A stretch of DNA of 64,000 bases, taken from contig NZ_VORU01000003.1 of the NCBI RefSeq assembly GCF_007997135.1, positions 1 through 64,000 of the forward strand, given 5' to 3'. The translations under genes were made by a program, and so were the position numbers. This document shows positions 9,760 through 19,093 of this stretch, piece after piece (position 1 is the stretch's first letter; every line of letters begins with the position of its first letter). The notes beneath the pieces were generated by a model. That model saw only the letters and a program-made list of their open reading frames with translations, was not told where the DNA came from and ran no database searches. The stretch comes from Aequorivita lipolytica. Its GTDB lineage: Bacteria > Bacteroidota > Bacteroidia > Flavobacteriales > Flavobacteriaceae.

Positions 9760-10926
9760 ATGGCCAAAATTTTATTATTGGGAAGCGGAGAACTAGGCAA
9801 GGAATTTACCATTGCCGCAAAACGAATCGGTCAAACGGTAATAGCCGTGGACAGCTATCCCAACGCACCCGCAGCACAAATGGCTGATTTTTCTGAAGTA
9901 ATAAATATGCTCGACGGAAATGCTTTGGACGCACTCGTTGAAAAATACAAACCAGACTATATTGTTCCCGAAATTGAAGCCATCCGTACCGAACGTTTTT
10001 ACGAATACGAAAAGCAAGGTTACACCGTAATTCCGTCTGCGAGAGCGGCAAATTTCACAATGAACCGAAAAGCGATTCGCGATCTTGCTTCAAAAGAGTT
10101 AGGATTAAAAACAGCCGCATATCGCTACGCAACCTCTGCCGAAAGTCTGAAGACAGCAGTTTCAGAAATAGGAATGCCCTGCGTAGTAAAACCACTTATG
10201 TCTTCCAGCGGAAAAGGCCAAAGCACCATAAAAACAAAAGCAGATATTGAAAAAGCCTGGAAATATTCACAAGACGGATCCCGTGGTGACGTAGCTGAAG
10301 TAATAGTTGAAACCTTCGTAAATTTCAATTATGAAATAACACTGCTCACCGTTACCCAGCTCAACGGAAAAACTCTTTTTTGCCCGCCTATCGGACACCA
10401 TCAGGAACGCGGCGATTATATGGAAAGCTGGCAACCCGCACCTATGAAAACAGATGTTTTAAAAGAAGCACAACAAATGGCCGAAAAAGTTACCACCGCC
10501 CTAACTGGCTGCGGAATTTGGGGTGTTGAATTTTTTGTAGCTGACGATAGCGTTTATTTTTCTGAACTTTCACCGAGGCCGCATGATACAGGAATGGCTA
10601 CGCTTGCAAAAACCCAAAATTTCAATGAATTTGAATTGCACCTCCGCGCAATCTTGGGACTACCAATTGCTGAAATAACGCAGGAGCGCATTGGCGCTAG
10701 CGCAGTTATTCTGGCTTCGGAAAATTCCGGAAATCCAACTTTTGAAGGTTTGGAGAAAGTAGCAGCTTCACCAAAAACAGACTTCAGGATTTTTGGCAAA
10801 CCCACTTCCCGTCCCTACCGAAGAATGGGCGTTGTATTAACGTATGACACATTGGATGGCAACATTTTAGAAGTAACCGAAAAAGCTAAAAAATTGGCTT
10901 CCCAAGTGAAAGTGATATCAGGCTAA
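9760..10926 (+). CDS. purT: Formate-dependent phosphoribosylglycinamide formyltransferase PurT
   Basis: A 388-residue ATP-grasp enzyme that formylates GAR with formate and ATP in purine synthesis (third step). It has the N-terminal [13 protein letters not shown], the ATP-grasp segment [17 protein letters not shown], the metal/ATP site [24 protein letters not shown], and the family C-terminus including GRPYRRMGV-like [11 protein letters not shown]. The ATG at 9760 (MAKILLLG) was chosen over an in-frame ATG at 9703, which lies inside the preceding terminator. The length matches E. coli PurT (392 aa). PurH, a later pathway enzyme, is encoded far away at 47.9 kb. Confidence 0.95.
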   Translation: MAKILLLGSGELGKEFTIAAKRIGQTVIAVDSYPNAPAAQMADFSEVINMLDGNALDALVEKYKPDYIVPEIEAIRTERFYEYEKQGYTVIPSARAANFTMNRKAIRDLASKELGLKTAAYRYATSAESLKTAVSEIGMPCVVKPLMSSSGKGQSTIKTKADIEKAWKYSQDGSRGDVAEVIVETFVNFNYEITLLTVTQLNGKTLFCPPIGHHQERGDYMESWQPAPMKTDVLKEAQQMAEKVTTALTGCGIWGVEFFVADDSVYFSELSPRPHDTGMATLAKTQNFNEFELHLRAILGLPIAEITQERIGASAVILASENSGNPTFEGLEKVAASPKTDFRIFGKPTSRPYRRMGVVLTYDTLDGNILEVTEKAKKLASQVKVISG

Positions 10927-10944
10927 AGCGAAAATTTTGATAAT

Positions 10945-10970
10945 GTCACCCTGAGCGCAGTCGAAGGGTT
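10945..10970. repeat. Dispersed 26-bp repeat, copy 1
   Basis: A 26-base segment centred on CCCTGAGCGCAGTCGAAGGG that recurs identically at 47756-47781, again in an intergenic gap. Outer CCCT/AGGG and inner GA/TC allow an imperfect hairpin. It sits between the convergent purT and trkH genes. Confidence 0.8.
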
Positions 10971-10981
10971 GGAACTTAAAA

Positions 10982-12487
10982 TCATCTATTCCTCCAGAAA
11001 AAAGGAGTAAGTAGAATAAGTACCGTAAACAATTCCAATCTTCCAATAAGCATCAAGAAACTGGACCACCATTTTGCGGCATCAGGCAGATATGCGTAAT
11101 TATCCACAGGACCAAGGTCACCAAGCGCAGGCCCCACATTCCCCAAGGTTGAAGCGGCTGCTCCGAGCGCGGTTTTAAAATCCAACCCCAACCAAGAAAA
11201 AACCAGCGTCCCAATAATAAAAGAAAGCATATATAGAATAAAGAAACCAAGAATATTGAAAACAATGGGCTGAGGCACTGCTTTCCTATTGTAACGAACA
11301 GGTAAAATAGCATGTGGATGTAGCGTTCGCTTAAATTCAAGTATGCCGTTTTTAATCATAATTAGGTGACGCATTATTTTAATTCCACCCGCGGTGGAAC
11401 CAGCACAACCACCCAAAAACATCATCCCAAAAAAGAAAATTGTCAAAAATGGAGTCCAAAGTGTGTAATCTGCACTCACAAAACCTGTAGTGGTAACAAT
11501 AGTAAGAACTTGGAAAAGACCATGGCGAACAGCACTCTCAAAGGGGCCCCAAACCATTGGATGCGCTATGCTTGAAAGTGTTGCGTCTGCCTCAAAATAA
11601 ATTAATAATGCCGCAACTACGGTGAGCCCAATTACAAATATGGTATACATTTTAAATTCTTCGTCTTGAAATACCTTCTGAAATTTGCGTTTGAAAGCGA
11701 AATAGCTCAAAACAAAATTGCTTCCCGCCAAAAACATAAATACAATAATGATGTATTGCACCATAGGATTATCATTCCAATAAGCGACACTCGCATTTTT
11801 TGTTGAAAATCCGCCTGTGCTCAAGGTTGCCAATGAATGGTTAATCGCGTCAAAGAAACTCATCCCCGCAATTTTCAGTAAAATAGTTTCCGCCACTGTG
11901 TAACCTACATAAATAAGCCACAATCTTTTAGCGGTATCCGTAATTCGTGGATGCAGTTTGTCTCCGCCAGGGCCGGGAGCTTCGGCCGCAAAAAGCTGCA
12001 TGCCGCCAATTCCTAGTAATGGTAAAATTGCAATTGCTAAAACGATGATTCCCATACCGCCAATCCAATGGGTAATACTTCGCCAAAAGAGCACGCCCCG
12101 CGGAATACTTTCAATATCAGTTAATATTGAGGCGCCCGTGGTGGTGTAACCACTCATTGTTTCAAAAAAAGCATTGGTAAAACTTGGTATGGCTCCCGTA
12201 AAAATATAAGGTAATGTCCCGATAAGTGCCATAAAAATCCAACCAAATGCAACAATAATGTAACCTTCCCGTTTTTGAACTTCTTTTCTGTGGTTTCGCG
12301 TCAGCAACATTAGTATTCCCCCCACACCCAACGCAACTGTTCCCGCCAAAATCATTTGCTGAAGTACACCATCTTCGTAATACCAACTTACTATGGAAGA
12401 CAAAAGCATAAAACCACCATTCACCATGAGCAAAAGACCCATTAAGTGCGAAATGATTTTGTAATTAAGCTTGGAAAGTGAACTCAT
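10982..12487 (-). CDS. trkH: Potassium uptake transmembrane subunit TrkH/KtrB family
   Basis: A 501-residue integral membrane protein forming the ion-conducting part of a Trk K+ uptake system. It shows the repeated M1-P-M2 architecture: pore loops around MSGYTTTGASI, ATLSTGGFSTKN, VTTTGF and the glycine-rich GNVGPALG/GGCAGSTAGGIK segments give selectivity-filter glycines. About ten hydrophobic helices are visible. The gene follows trkA at 86 bases on the same strand, so the two subunits are likely co-expressed. Its end converges with purT across a dispersed repeat. Confidence 0.92.
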   Translation of the reverse strand: MSSLSKLNYKIISHLMGLLLMVNGGFMLLSSIVSWYYEDGVLQQMILAGTVALGVGGILMLLTRNHRKEVQKREGYIIVAFGWIFMALIGTLPYIFTGAIPSFTNAFFETMSGYTTTGASILTDIESIPRGVLFWRSITHWIGGMGIIVLAIAILPLLGIGGMQLFAAEAPGPGGDKLHPRITDTAKRLWLIYVGYTVAETILLKIAGMSFFDAINHSLATLSTGGFSTKNASVAYWNDNPMVQYIIIVFMFLAGSNFVLSYFAFKRKFQKVFQDEEFKMYTIFVIGLTVVAALLIYFEADATLSSIAHPMVWGPFESAVRHGLFQVLTIVTTTGFVSADYTLWTPFLTIFFFGMMFLGGCAGSTAGGIKIMRHLIMIKNGILEFKRTLHPHAILPVRYNRKAVPQPIVFNILGFFILYMLSFIIGTLVFSWLGLDFKTALGAAASTLGNVGPALGDLGPVDNYAYLPDAAKWWSSFLMLIGRLELFTVLILLTPFFWRNR

Positions 12488-12573
12488 TATATGAAATGCC
12501 GTTTAACATTTTTTTTACCAACCGAAGATGAATGATTGAGGCATTGCATCTTCCGCTTTGTGAAATATTTAAT

Positions 12574-13923
12574 TTAGATGAAAAGTTTTTCCACTTTCCC
12601 GATAGATTGCGGAAGGCAGCAAACCACTACCCTATCACCACTTTTAATCTCGAAATCGCCCAAGGCAATTATACCTTCCCCATCTCTAATAACCCCACCA
12701 ATTATAGCCGAAACAGGAAAATCTAAGTCTTTAATTTTTTTATTGCAAACTTTGGCGTGTGAGGAAACTACAAACTCTAGTAATTCCGCATTCATATTGT
12801 TCAGCTTCGTCATTGCTACCACTTCACCTTTACGAACGTAGCGGAAAATATTATTGGCAGCCAAAAGTTTTTTATTGATAAGCGTATCAATACCAATAGA
12901 ATGCGAAAGTTGAAAATAATCCATATTTTCTACCAAGGCGATTGCTTTTTTAACCCCTTTTGATTTTGCCACTAAGCAAGACATAATATTGGTCTCACTA
13001 TTTCCAGTAACTGAGATAAAAGCGTCCATATCTTCTATGGATTCTTCAGTTAATAAATCTACATTTCTACCATCGCCGTTAATTACGAGACAGCCGGGAA
13101 TATCATCTGCTATTTCAAAAGCTTTGTCTTTGCTACTTTCAATTAGCTTTACATTAAAATTACTCTTGCAAAGATCTTTTGCAGTTTTGTAACCAATTTT
13201 ACTTCCACCGAGAATCATTACGTTTTTAATTTCCTGCCGAACCTTTCCAGTAAGTTTGAAAATTTGTTCCAAACCATTTTTACAGGTGGTGAAGTAAACT
13301 TGATCTCCTTCCTTAAACTGCGTATCGCCACGCGGAATAATTGTGTACTGCGTCCCGTAACGTTGTAGAGCAATGGGTACATAGCGCAATTCTGGATTCA
13401 GTTTTGCCACTTCTTTTACAGATTTACCCACAAAAGCCGAAGTTCGGGACAAACTAAGTCCAATCATTGTTAAGGCGCCATTTTCAAATTCATAGGTATC
13501 GTTGAAGGCACTTTGGCCAAGCAGAAGTTCAATTTCATTTGCAGCTAGAGATTCCGGTGAAATAAGCTCGTCGATCCCAAATTTTTTAAACCCTACTTCA
13601 TCTTTTCTGTCAATAAATTCAGTATTGGAAATACGTGCGATAGTACGTTTAGCTCCCAATTGTTTGGCCAGTACACAAACGGTTATATTAGTAGTTTCGC
13701 TGGAAGTTACCGCAATTACAAGGTCGGTGTCGTTTACACGACTATCCTGAAGTACCGAAATAGAAGTAGCATCGCCACGAACTACGCGAATGTCCAAATG
13801 CGTGTCAGCGTTGGCCAGTGAGTCGCGATTTGTATCAATAAGTGTAATGTCTTGCGATTCAAAAGAAAGTAATTTTGCAAGGTGGAACCCAACTTCGCCG
13901 GCACCGGCAATGATAATCTTCAT
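12574..13923 (-). CDS. trkA: Trk potassium uptake regulatory subunit TrkA
   Basis: A 449-residue cytoplasmic gating subunit with two RCK halves, each an NAD-binding Rossmann domain plus a TrkA-C domain. The first dinucleotide motif is IIAGAGEVGFHLAKLL at the N-terminus, with D30-type acidic residue in LIDTNRDS; the second is MILGGSKIGYKTAKDL at about residue 233. Both TrkA-C domains end in beta-rich segments (GDTQFKEGDQVYF, GDFEIKSGDRVVVCC). Length agrees with E. coli TrkA (458 aa). It is the first gene of the trkA-trkH unit. Confidence 0.95.
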   Translation of the reverse strand: MKIIIAGAGEVGFHLAKLLSFESQDITLIDTNRDSLANADTHLDIRVVRGDATSISVLQDSRVNDTDLVIAVTSSETTNITVCVLAKQLGAKRTIARISNTEFIDRKDEVGFKKFGIDELISPESLAANEIELLLGQSAFNDTYEFENGALTMIGLSLSRTSAFVGKSVKEVAKLNPELRYVPIALQRYGTQYTIIPRGDTQFKEGDQVYFTTCKNGLEQIFKLTGKVRQEIKNVMILGGSKIGYKTAKDLCKSNFNVKLIESSKDKAFEIADDIPGCLVINGDGRNVDLLTEESIEDMDAFISVTGNSETNIMSCLVAKSKGVKKAIALVENMDYFQLSHSIGIDTLINKKLLAANNIFRYVRKGEVVAMTKLNNMNAELLEFVVSSHAKVCNKKIKDLDFPVSAIIGGVIRDGEGIIALGDFEIKSGDRVVVCCLPQSIGKVEKLFI

Positions 13924-14108
13924 TAAGGCTGAATTTAATTCTTAAAAATAAATTTACAGGAATTTTCCGCAAGTAAATCTATCATAATTATTTACGGAGA
14001 CAAAGATATAGAAATAAAAGGCATTGATTGTTAAATACTCTTTGCTGCATAATTCTTTACCAAAGTTTGAAACTTCAACAAAATTAACAGCACCTCTCAA
14101 AAAATATG

Positions 14109-14116
14109 TAGTTTTG
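14109..14116 (+). promoter_or_regulatory. -7 promoter element of ubiE
   Basis: TAGTTTTG followed by C matches TAnnTTTG(C) and lies 13 bases before the ubiE start codon, giving a short leader. Confidence 0.55.
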
Positions 14117-14129
14117 CAAGCGCAATTTT

Positions 14130-14861
14130 ATGGAAAAGAAAATAACACCTTATAAAGATTCTTCGGAAGGAAAAAAGAAGCAGGTTGAACAGATGTTCGA
14201 TACTATTTCTGAAAATTATGACGGGCTCAACCGTATAATTTCCTTGGGTTCCGATATTAAATGGCGAAAAAACGTCATTAAGATGGTTGCTGAAAAAAAT
14301 CCAAAAACCATTCTGGACATTGCCACTGGCACGGGCGATCTTGCCATTCAGTTTGCCGAAAAAACTTCCGCAGAAAAAATTGTTGGTTTGGATATTTCTG
14401 ACGGAATGCTTTCCGTAGCACGCAAAAAGATTTTGGGAAAGGAAATTTCAGAAAAAATTGAATTTGTGCAAGCAGACTCTGAAGCCTTACCGTTTGAAGA
14501 CAACTCTTTCGACGCCATTACCGTTTCTTTCGGAATCAGAAATTTTGAAAATCTGGAAAAAGGTCTTTCCGAGATTCTTCGCGTACTGAAAAAAGGAGGC
14601 ATTTTTGTGATTTTGGAAACTTCGGTACCCACAAAATTTCCTTTCAAGCAGGGTTATTATATTTACTCAAAAAATATTCTTCCGCTTATTGGCAAAGTTT
14701 TTTCAAAAGACAAAGTAGCGTACAAATATTTAAGCGAAAGCGCCTCGGTATTTCCGCACGGTGAAAAGCTCAACAATATTTTGCGCAAAATTGGGTTTAA
14801 TGAAGTGAAGAATAAACCACAAACTTTCGGTGTGGCAACCATCTATAATGCTACTAAATAA
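14130..14861 (+). CDS. ubiE: Demethylmenaquinone methyltransferase UbiE/MenG
   Basis: A 243-residue SAM-dependent methyltransferase that performs the last step of menaquinone synthesis, the sole quinone expected in Flavobacteriaceae. Signatures are YDGLNRIISLGSDIKWRK, the SAM motif ILDIATGTGDLA, and SFGIRNFENLEKGLSEILRVLKKGG. Length equals the family norm. It is followed three bases later by porT, a linkage commonly seen in this phylum. Confidence 0.95.
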   Translation: MEKKITPYKDSSEGKKKQVEQMFDTISENYDGLNRIISLGSDIKWRKNVIKMVAEKNPKTILDIATGTGDLAIQFAEKTSAEKIVGLDISDGMLSVARKKILGKEISEKIEFVQADSEALPFEDNSFDAITVSFGIRNFENLEKGLSEILRVLKKGGIFVILETSVPTKFPFKQGYYIYSKNILPLIGKVFSKDKVAYKYLSESASVFPHGEKLNNILRKIGFNEVKNKPQTFGVATIYNATK

Positions 14862-14864
14862 TTT

Positions 14865-15575
14865 ATGAAGAAGCTATTTTTTGTACTGGCCGTTTTATGT
14901 ATCGCAAACAGCGCGAATGCGCAATGGTTTTTCAATAATGAGCGTATTGCAAATTTGGAAAATTTCGATAAAAAACGTTTTTCTTACGGCTATTTTTTGG
15001 GATTCAACAGTTATGATTTTAAAATTGATTATATAGATCAATATGCTGATGACAATACAGATATTCAGGTGGAGCGTTCCACAGGTTTCAATGTTGGGCT
15101 CGTTGGCGATATGCGGATCAATGAGTATTTAAACCTGCGTTTGGAACCAGGTTTATATTTTACACAACGGAATCTTACCTTTCCTGGATTTTCAGAACCT
15201 AGAGATTTTTTGCGCGAGGTGAAATCTACCTATATTCACGTGCCGTTGTTGCTTAAAGTTTCCACAAAGCGCTTAAACAATATAAAACCATTTATTATTG
15301 GCGGTGTTTCCACCTCTCTCAACCTTTCCAGTAATGAGGCAAACCCGGAAGACAATGAGCAGGGAAAATTCCGGATGACAAAGGGCACCAATTATTATGA
15401 GCTTGGTTTTGGGATAGATTTCTATCTCTATTTCTTCAAATTTACACCTTCCATTCGTGGGGTTTTTGCGTTGAATGATGAATTGGTTCGCGATGACGAC
15501 CCTAATAGTCCATGGACCGGAAATATCGACAAGCTTTCCACACGTGGAATTTTTGTAAACTTTACATTTCAGTAG
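14865..15575 (+). CDS. porT: Type IX secretion system protein PorT
   Basis: A 236-residue outer-membrane beta-barrel (OMP_b-brl_2 type) with signal peptide MKKLFFVLAVLCIANSANAQ and alternating amphipathic strands ending in a C-terminal aromatic residue (FVNFTF Q). Conserved elements such as NERIANLENFDKKRFSYGYFLGFNSYDFK and the barrel repeat GLVGDMRINEYLNLRLEPGL-type segments fit PorT, a component needed for T9SS. Its position after ubiE supports the assignment. The 3' end overlaps the convergent RNA methyltransferase gene by 14 bases. Confidence 0.88.
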   Translation: MKKLFFVLAVLCIANSANAQWFFNNERIANLENFDKKRFSYGYFLGFNSYDFKIDYIDQYADDNTDIQVERSTGFNVGLVGDMRINEYLNLRLEPGLYFTQRNLTFPGFSEPRDFLREVKSTYIHVPLLLKVSTKRLNNIKPFIIGGVSTSLNLSSNEANPEDNEQGKFRMTKGTNYYELGFGIDFYLYFFKFTPSIRGVFALNDELVRDDDPNSPWTGNIDKLSTRGIFVNFTFQ

Positions 15576-16290
15576 ACCTTCTAAATTCGCTTAAAAGAAT
15601 AGCGGTAGCAGTAGCAACGTTAAGACTTTCTGTTTTTTGAATTTTTCCGAAACGGGGAATCGTAATTTTATGGGTTATTGTTTTGATTATCTCTTCTGAA
15701 ATACCGTTGGCCTCATTGCCCATTACCATTATGCCCTCTTTGGGAAGTTTTGCAGAGTAGATATTTTCCCCTTCCATAAATCCGCCATAAATAGGCAAAG
15801 TAGTCTTTTCGAAATATTCAGAAAGCGACAAATAATGAACTTGCACACGCGCCAAAGAACCCATTGTTGCTTGTACTACCTTTGGGTTAAAACAATCTGC
15901 GGTATCTTGAGAACAAATTAATTGCTGCACCCCAAACCAGTCACAAAGGCGAATAATGGTTCCCAGATTTCCGGGATCGCGCACAGCGTCCAAAGCCAGG
16001 ATCAAACCCAAGTCTTTTAAAGGTTTTGTTTTGGGAATTTCAAAAAGAGCCAATGAAGTGTTTGCTGTTTTCAGGAAACTTATTTTTTTGAGTTCCGTTT
16101 CGGTAACCAGAAAATGGTTTACAGCCGTAATTTCTGAAGTATCGGTTGAAAAAAAAGAGTGGAACTTAAAACCTCCGTCCAACAATTCAGATATTACTTT
16201 TGGACCTTCGGCTACAAAAAGACCGCTTTGGGTGCGGTACTTTTTTTGTTGCAGACTCGTTATTAATTTTGTTTGACTTTTGCTGACCAA
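15562..16290 (-). CDS. TrmH/SpoU-family RNA 2'-O-methyltransferase
   Basis: A 242-residue SPOUT methyltransferase acting on tRNA or rRNA; the target nucleotide is not evident. The three SPOUT motifs are present: motif 1 RDPGNLGTIIRLCDW, motif 2 GIMVMGNEANGIS and motif 3 IQKTESLNVATATAILL. The N-terminal substrate-binding segment SKSQTKLITSLQQKKYR is characteristic. A TTG at 16288-16290, giving MVSKSQTK, was chosen as start since homologues begin there; an ATG 36 bases upstream would add an unlikely hydrophobic extension overlapping the tamL promoter region. Convergent overlap with porT, divergent with tamL. Confidence 0.88.
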   Translation of the reverse strand: MVSKSQTKLITSLQQKKYRTQSGLFVAEGPKVISELLDGGFKFHSFFSTDTSEITAVNHFLVTETELKKISFLKTANTSLALFEIPKTKPLKDLGLILALDAVRDPGNLGTIIRLCDWFGVQQLICSQDTADCFNPKVVQATMGSLARVQVHYLSLSEYFEKTTLPIYGGFMEGENIYSAKLPKEGIMVMGNEANGISEEIIKTITHKITIPRFGKIQKTESLNVATATAILLSEFRRSTEM

Positions 16291-16305
16291 ATTATAGTAT
16301 TTTTG
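16272..16305 (+). promoter_or_regulatory. Complete -33/-7 promoter of tamL
   Basis: TTTG at 16272-16275, a 22-base spacer, and TATTTTTG at 16298-16305 fit the Bacteroidetes TTTG-N(17-23)-TAnnTTTG promoter. It ends 21 bases before the TTG start of tamL and its left half overlaps the first codons of the divergent RNA methyltransferase gene. Confidence 0.65.
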
Positions 16306-16326
16306 AATTCGAATAAAAATGTACAC

Positions 16327-18885
16327 TTGAAGCGCGATCTCACAAAAATATCACTATTTATAGTATTTATCAGTCTGTTTTTTTCGTGCAATGCTGTAAA
16401 GAGAGTTCCGGATGGCGAGTATCTACTTACCGAGAATATTATTTTGGTGGATAGCGTTAAGATTAAGAATGCGGGTGTTTACAGCCAGCTGGCACAAAAG
16501 CCAAATACTTCCATTCCGTTAATTGGAATACCGTTGAGTTTGCACATTTATAATTTAGCAGACCCGCAACCAGACTCTACCTATTACCGATGGCTTCACA
16601 AAAACCCCAAACGCGAGGAGCGGCTTATTAGTCTTCTTTCCAAAAAGCAAGTTGAGCAAATAGGCAACAGTTATGTGGGTATAAACGAATGGCTTCAAAA
16701 ATCTGGCGATGCCCCTGCAATTGTGAGTGAGCAAAAAATTGAAAAATCTATGGTAAGGCTAAAACGCTGGTATGCCAGTTATGGATATTTTAATGACGAA
16801 GTAGATTATAAAATTGAACCCAGTGACAAAAAGAAGAAACGCGCAAAAGTGACCTACTTGGTTAAAAAACGCCAGCCTTATTTTGTGGGTGATTCTATTA
16901 CTGAAAAGATAAGTTCGCCAGTTGTAGATTCTCTTTATCAACGCTCAAAAGGCAGATCATTTATCGTTCCCGGGAAGCAATATGCCGCAAATGATCTCGT
17001 AAACGAACGCGATAGGCTTACCATTCAATTTAGAAATTCTGGACTTTATCACTTTGAACAGGAATATGTAGGTTTCGAAGCAGACACTGTGAATACCGAT
17101 CACAAAGCAAACATTACATATATTATACCCAATCGGAAAATTACCCAGGGCGACAGCACTTATACCGAGCCGTTTAAGGTGCACAGCATCAAAGAAGTCA
17201 GGATTGTGACAGATTATTCTTATGACAATCGCAACAAAACTTTCCAAGATTCAATAAGTTATAACGGTTATAAGCTGTTCAGCTATGGCAAGATGCGATT
17301 TCGCCCAAAAGCGATTGCTGATGCAATTTCAATAACACCCGGGAAAATTTATAAAGACATTGATCGTAAGCTCACTTACAATCAAATTAGCGATTTGCGA
17401 ATTTTTAAATATCCGAATATTAATTACTCAGAAATTGCAACAGATACTACCGGCAGCTTACTTAACGCAACTATTCTTCTAAGCCCGCGCGACCGCTTTA
17501 CGCTTGGGGTAGATTTTGACGCCTATACCTCCACCATTCAGCAGTTCGGGATCAGCTTCAGCGGAAATATGATTTTTCGAAATATCTTTCGCGGTGCGGA
17601 AATCCTTGAAATTTCTGGCCGAGGAAGTCTTGGTTCCTCAAAGGACGCAGCAGATAGTGAAAGCAGTTTTTTCAATATTTCAGAATTTGGTGCAGATGTT
17701 AAGCTAACTTTTCCGCGGATAATCTTTCCTTTAAATACTGAAAAATTAATTCCAAAATATATGTCGCCTTCTACAAGCATCAGCTTGGGAGCGAGCATCC
17801 AAAACAACATTGGCTTAGATAGGCAAACCATCAATGGAATCTATAATTACCGATGGAAACCCTCAAAAATTCTTACCTATCAAATAGATTTATTGAACCT
17901 TCAATATGTAAGAAACTTAAATGTTGAAAATTACTACAACGTTTATAAAAGTTCTTATATCCGCCTTAATGAAATAGCGCAAAATTTGGGTTATGATTTC
18001 AACGATTCATCTACCAATCCAAAACTTGAAATTCCAGGTGAAACAGAACAATTTTTATTTGACGTTTTACAGGAAAATATTGCTGCAGATTCCGATACTT
18101 TTGACGAAGTTTTAAGTATTGCCGAACGCGAAGTTCGTTTAACCGAGAACAATTTGATTTTTGCATCAAACGTTACTTTAACCCGGGATACGCGGGAAAA
18201 CATAAACGACAACAATTTTTCGCGTTTGCGCTTTAAGGTTGAATCTGCAGGAAATGTGCTTTCGGGAATTTCCAGTCTCGCCAATTTGCAAAAAGACAAT
18301 AACGGAAACTATGAAACCTTGGGCGTTGTTTACTCACAATACATAAAAACGGAAGCCGAATACATAAAACACTGGGACGTAGACAGTAAAAATATAATCG
18401 CTGTACGCGCCTTTGGTGGTATTGCCATTCCTTATGGAAACAGTAATAGCATTCCTTTTACCCGAAGCTATTTTGCGGGTGGCACAAATGACAATCGCGG
18501 TTGGAGGGCTTATGATCTTGGCCCGGGAAGCAGTGGCAGTGTTTTGGATTTCAACGACGCGAACTTCAAGCTCGCCTTTAACGCAGAGTATCGGTTTACC
18601 ATTTTGGGTGCTTTTAAAGGAGCTTTATTTGTGGATGCGGGTAACATTTGGAACGTCTTAGACGATATAAACAGACCCTCGTTTACGTTTGACGGAATTG
18701 CAGATTTAAAGGAAATTGCCGTTGCCTCTGGAGTTGGACTTCGGTACGACTTTGGTTTTTTTGTGTTTAGATTTGATGTAGGTTTTAAAACCCACAACCC
18801 AGGAAAACCTGTGGGCGAGCGATGGTTTACAGATTATAATTTCCGTGAGGCTGTTTACAACATAGGTATTAACTATCCATTCTAA
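16327..18885 (+). CDS. tamL: TamL, Omp85/BamA-family outer membrane lipoprotein
   Basis: An 852-residue outer-membrane assembly factor of the Omp85 superfamily, the Bacteroidota counterpart of TamA. A TTG start at 16327 gives a perfect lipoprotein signal (MKRDLTKISLFIVF..SLFFSC, C21); earlier in-frame codons would destroy it. POTRA-like repeats occupy roughly residues 60-400, with a C-terminal 16-stranded barrel that includes SYFAGGTNDNRGWRAYDLGPGSSG, the conserved Omp85 loop-6 region, here with RGW in place of VRGF. It closes with aromatic-rich terminal strand GINYPF. It probably works with a TamB-like partner not in the window. Confidence 0.9.
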   Translation: MKRDLTKISLFIVFISLFFSCNAVKRVPDGEYLLTENIILVDSVKIKNAGVYSQLAQKPNTSIPLIGIPLSLHIYNLADPQPDSTYYRWLHKNPKREERLISLLSKKQVEQIGNSYVGINEWLQKSGDAPAIVSEQKIEKSMVRLKRWYASYGYFNDEVDYKIEPSDKKKKRAKVTYLVKKRQPYFVGDSITEKISSPVVDSLYQRSKGRSFIVPGKQYAANDLVNERDRLTIQFRNSGLYHFEQEYVGFEADTVNTDHKANITYIIPNRKITQGDSTYTEPFKVHSIKEVRIVTDYSYDNRNKTFQDSISYNGYKLFSYGKMRFRPKAIADAISITPGKIYKDIDRKLTYNQISDLRIFKYPNINYSEIATDTTGSLLNATILLSPRDRFTLGVDFDAYTSTIQQFGISFSGNMIFRNIFRGAEILEISGRGSLGSSKDAADSESSFFNISEFGADVKLTFPRIIFPLNTEKLIPKYMSPSTSISLGASIQNNIGLDRQTINGIYNYRWKPSKILTYQIDLLNLQYVRNLNVENYYNVYKSSYIRLNEIAQNLGYDFNDSSTNPKLEIPGETEQFLFDVLQENIAADSDTFDEVLSIAEREVRLTENNLIFASNVTLTRDTRENINDNNFSRLRFKVESAGNVLSGISSLANLQKDNNGNYETLGVVYSQYIKTEAEYIKHWDVDSKNIIAVRAFGGIAIPYGNSNSIPFTRSYFAGGTNDNRGWRAYDLGPGSSGSVLDFNDANFKLAFNAEYRFTILGAFKGALFVDAGNIWNVLDDINRPSFTFDGIADLKEIAVASGVGLRYDFGFFVFRFDVGFKTHNPGKPVGERWFTDYNFREAVYNIGINYPF

Positions 18886-18900
18886 ACCATATAAATTTGT

Positions 18901-18908
18901 TACTTTTG
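18901..18908 (+). promoter_or_regulatory. -7 promoter element of fbaA
   Basis: TACTTTTG matches TAnnTTTG and lies just after the tamL stop. If used, transcription starts near 18915 and the heptamer repeat array falls inside the roughly 180-base fbaA leader. Confidence 0.5.
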
Positions 18909-18923
18909 TTTGCTGAAAAATAG

Positions 18924-19020
18924 TTGTCGGTTGTCGGTTGTCGGTTGTCGGTTGTCGGTTGTCGGTTGTCGGTTGTCGGTTGTCGGTTGTCGGTTGTCGG
19001 TTGTCGGTTGTCGGTTGTCG
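18924..19020. repeat. Heptanucleotide tandem repeat, about 14 copies
   Basis: Thirteen perfect head-to-tail copies of TTGTCGG plus a final six bases, with no interruptions, then a degenerate ATTTTCGG. Such purity suggests recent expansion by slipped replication. The array lies between tamL and fbaA, downstream of a -7 element. It is not coding: the - strand peptide is only a TDNRQPT repeat. Confidence 0.95.
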
Positions 19021-19093
19021 ATTTTCGGTAAAAGTATTCACCATTAACAAATAACAATTAACATATAGCGATTAACACTTTACCCAAAAAATT

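Noticed and set aside
10982-13923. trkA-trkH as a horizontally acquired island because of the neighbouring 26-bp repeat
   Set aside because: Both genes are core functions with ordinary composition, and the repeat also occurs next to purH and a permease gene.
18924-19020. Possible CRISPR array
   Set aside because: The repeats are only 7 bp and contiguous, with no spacers and no cas genes nearby.
18706-19057. Open frames on the - strand across the heptamer array, coding TDNRQPT repeats
   Set aside because: The peptide repeats are the direct result of a 7-bp unit read in three frames; the frames overlap the tamL 3' end and have no independent start or composition signal.
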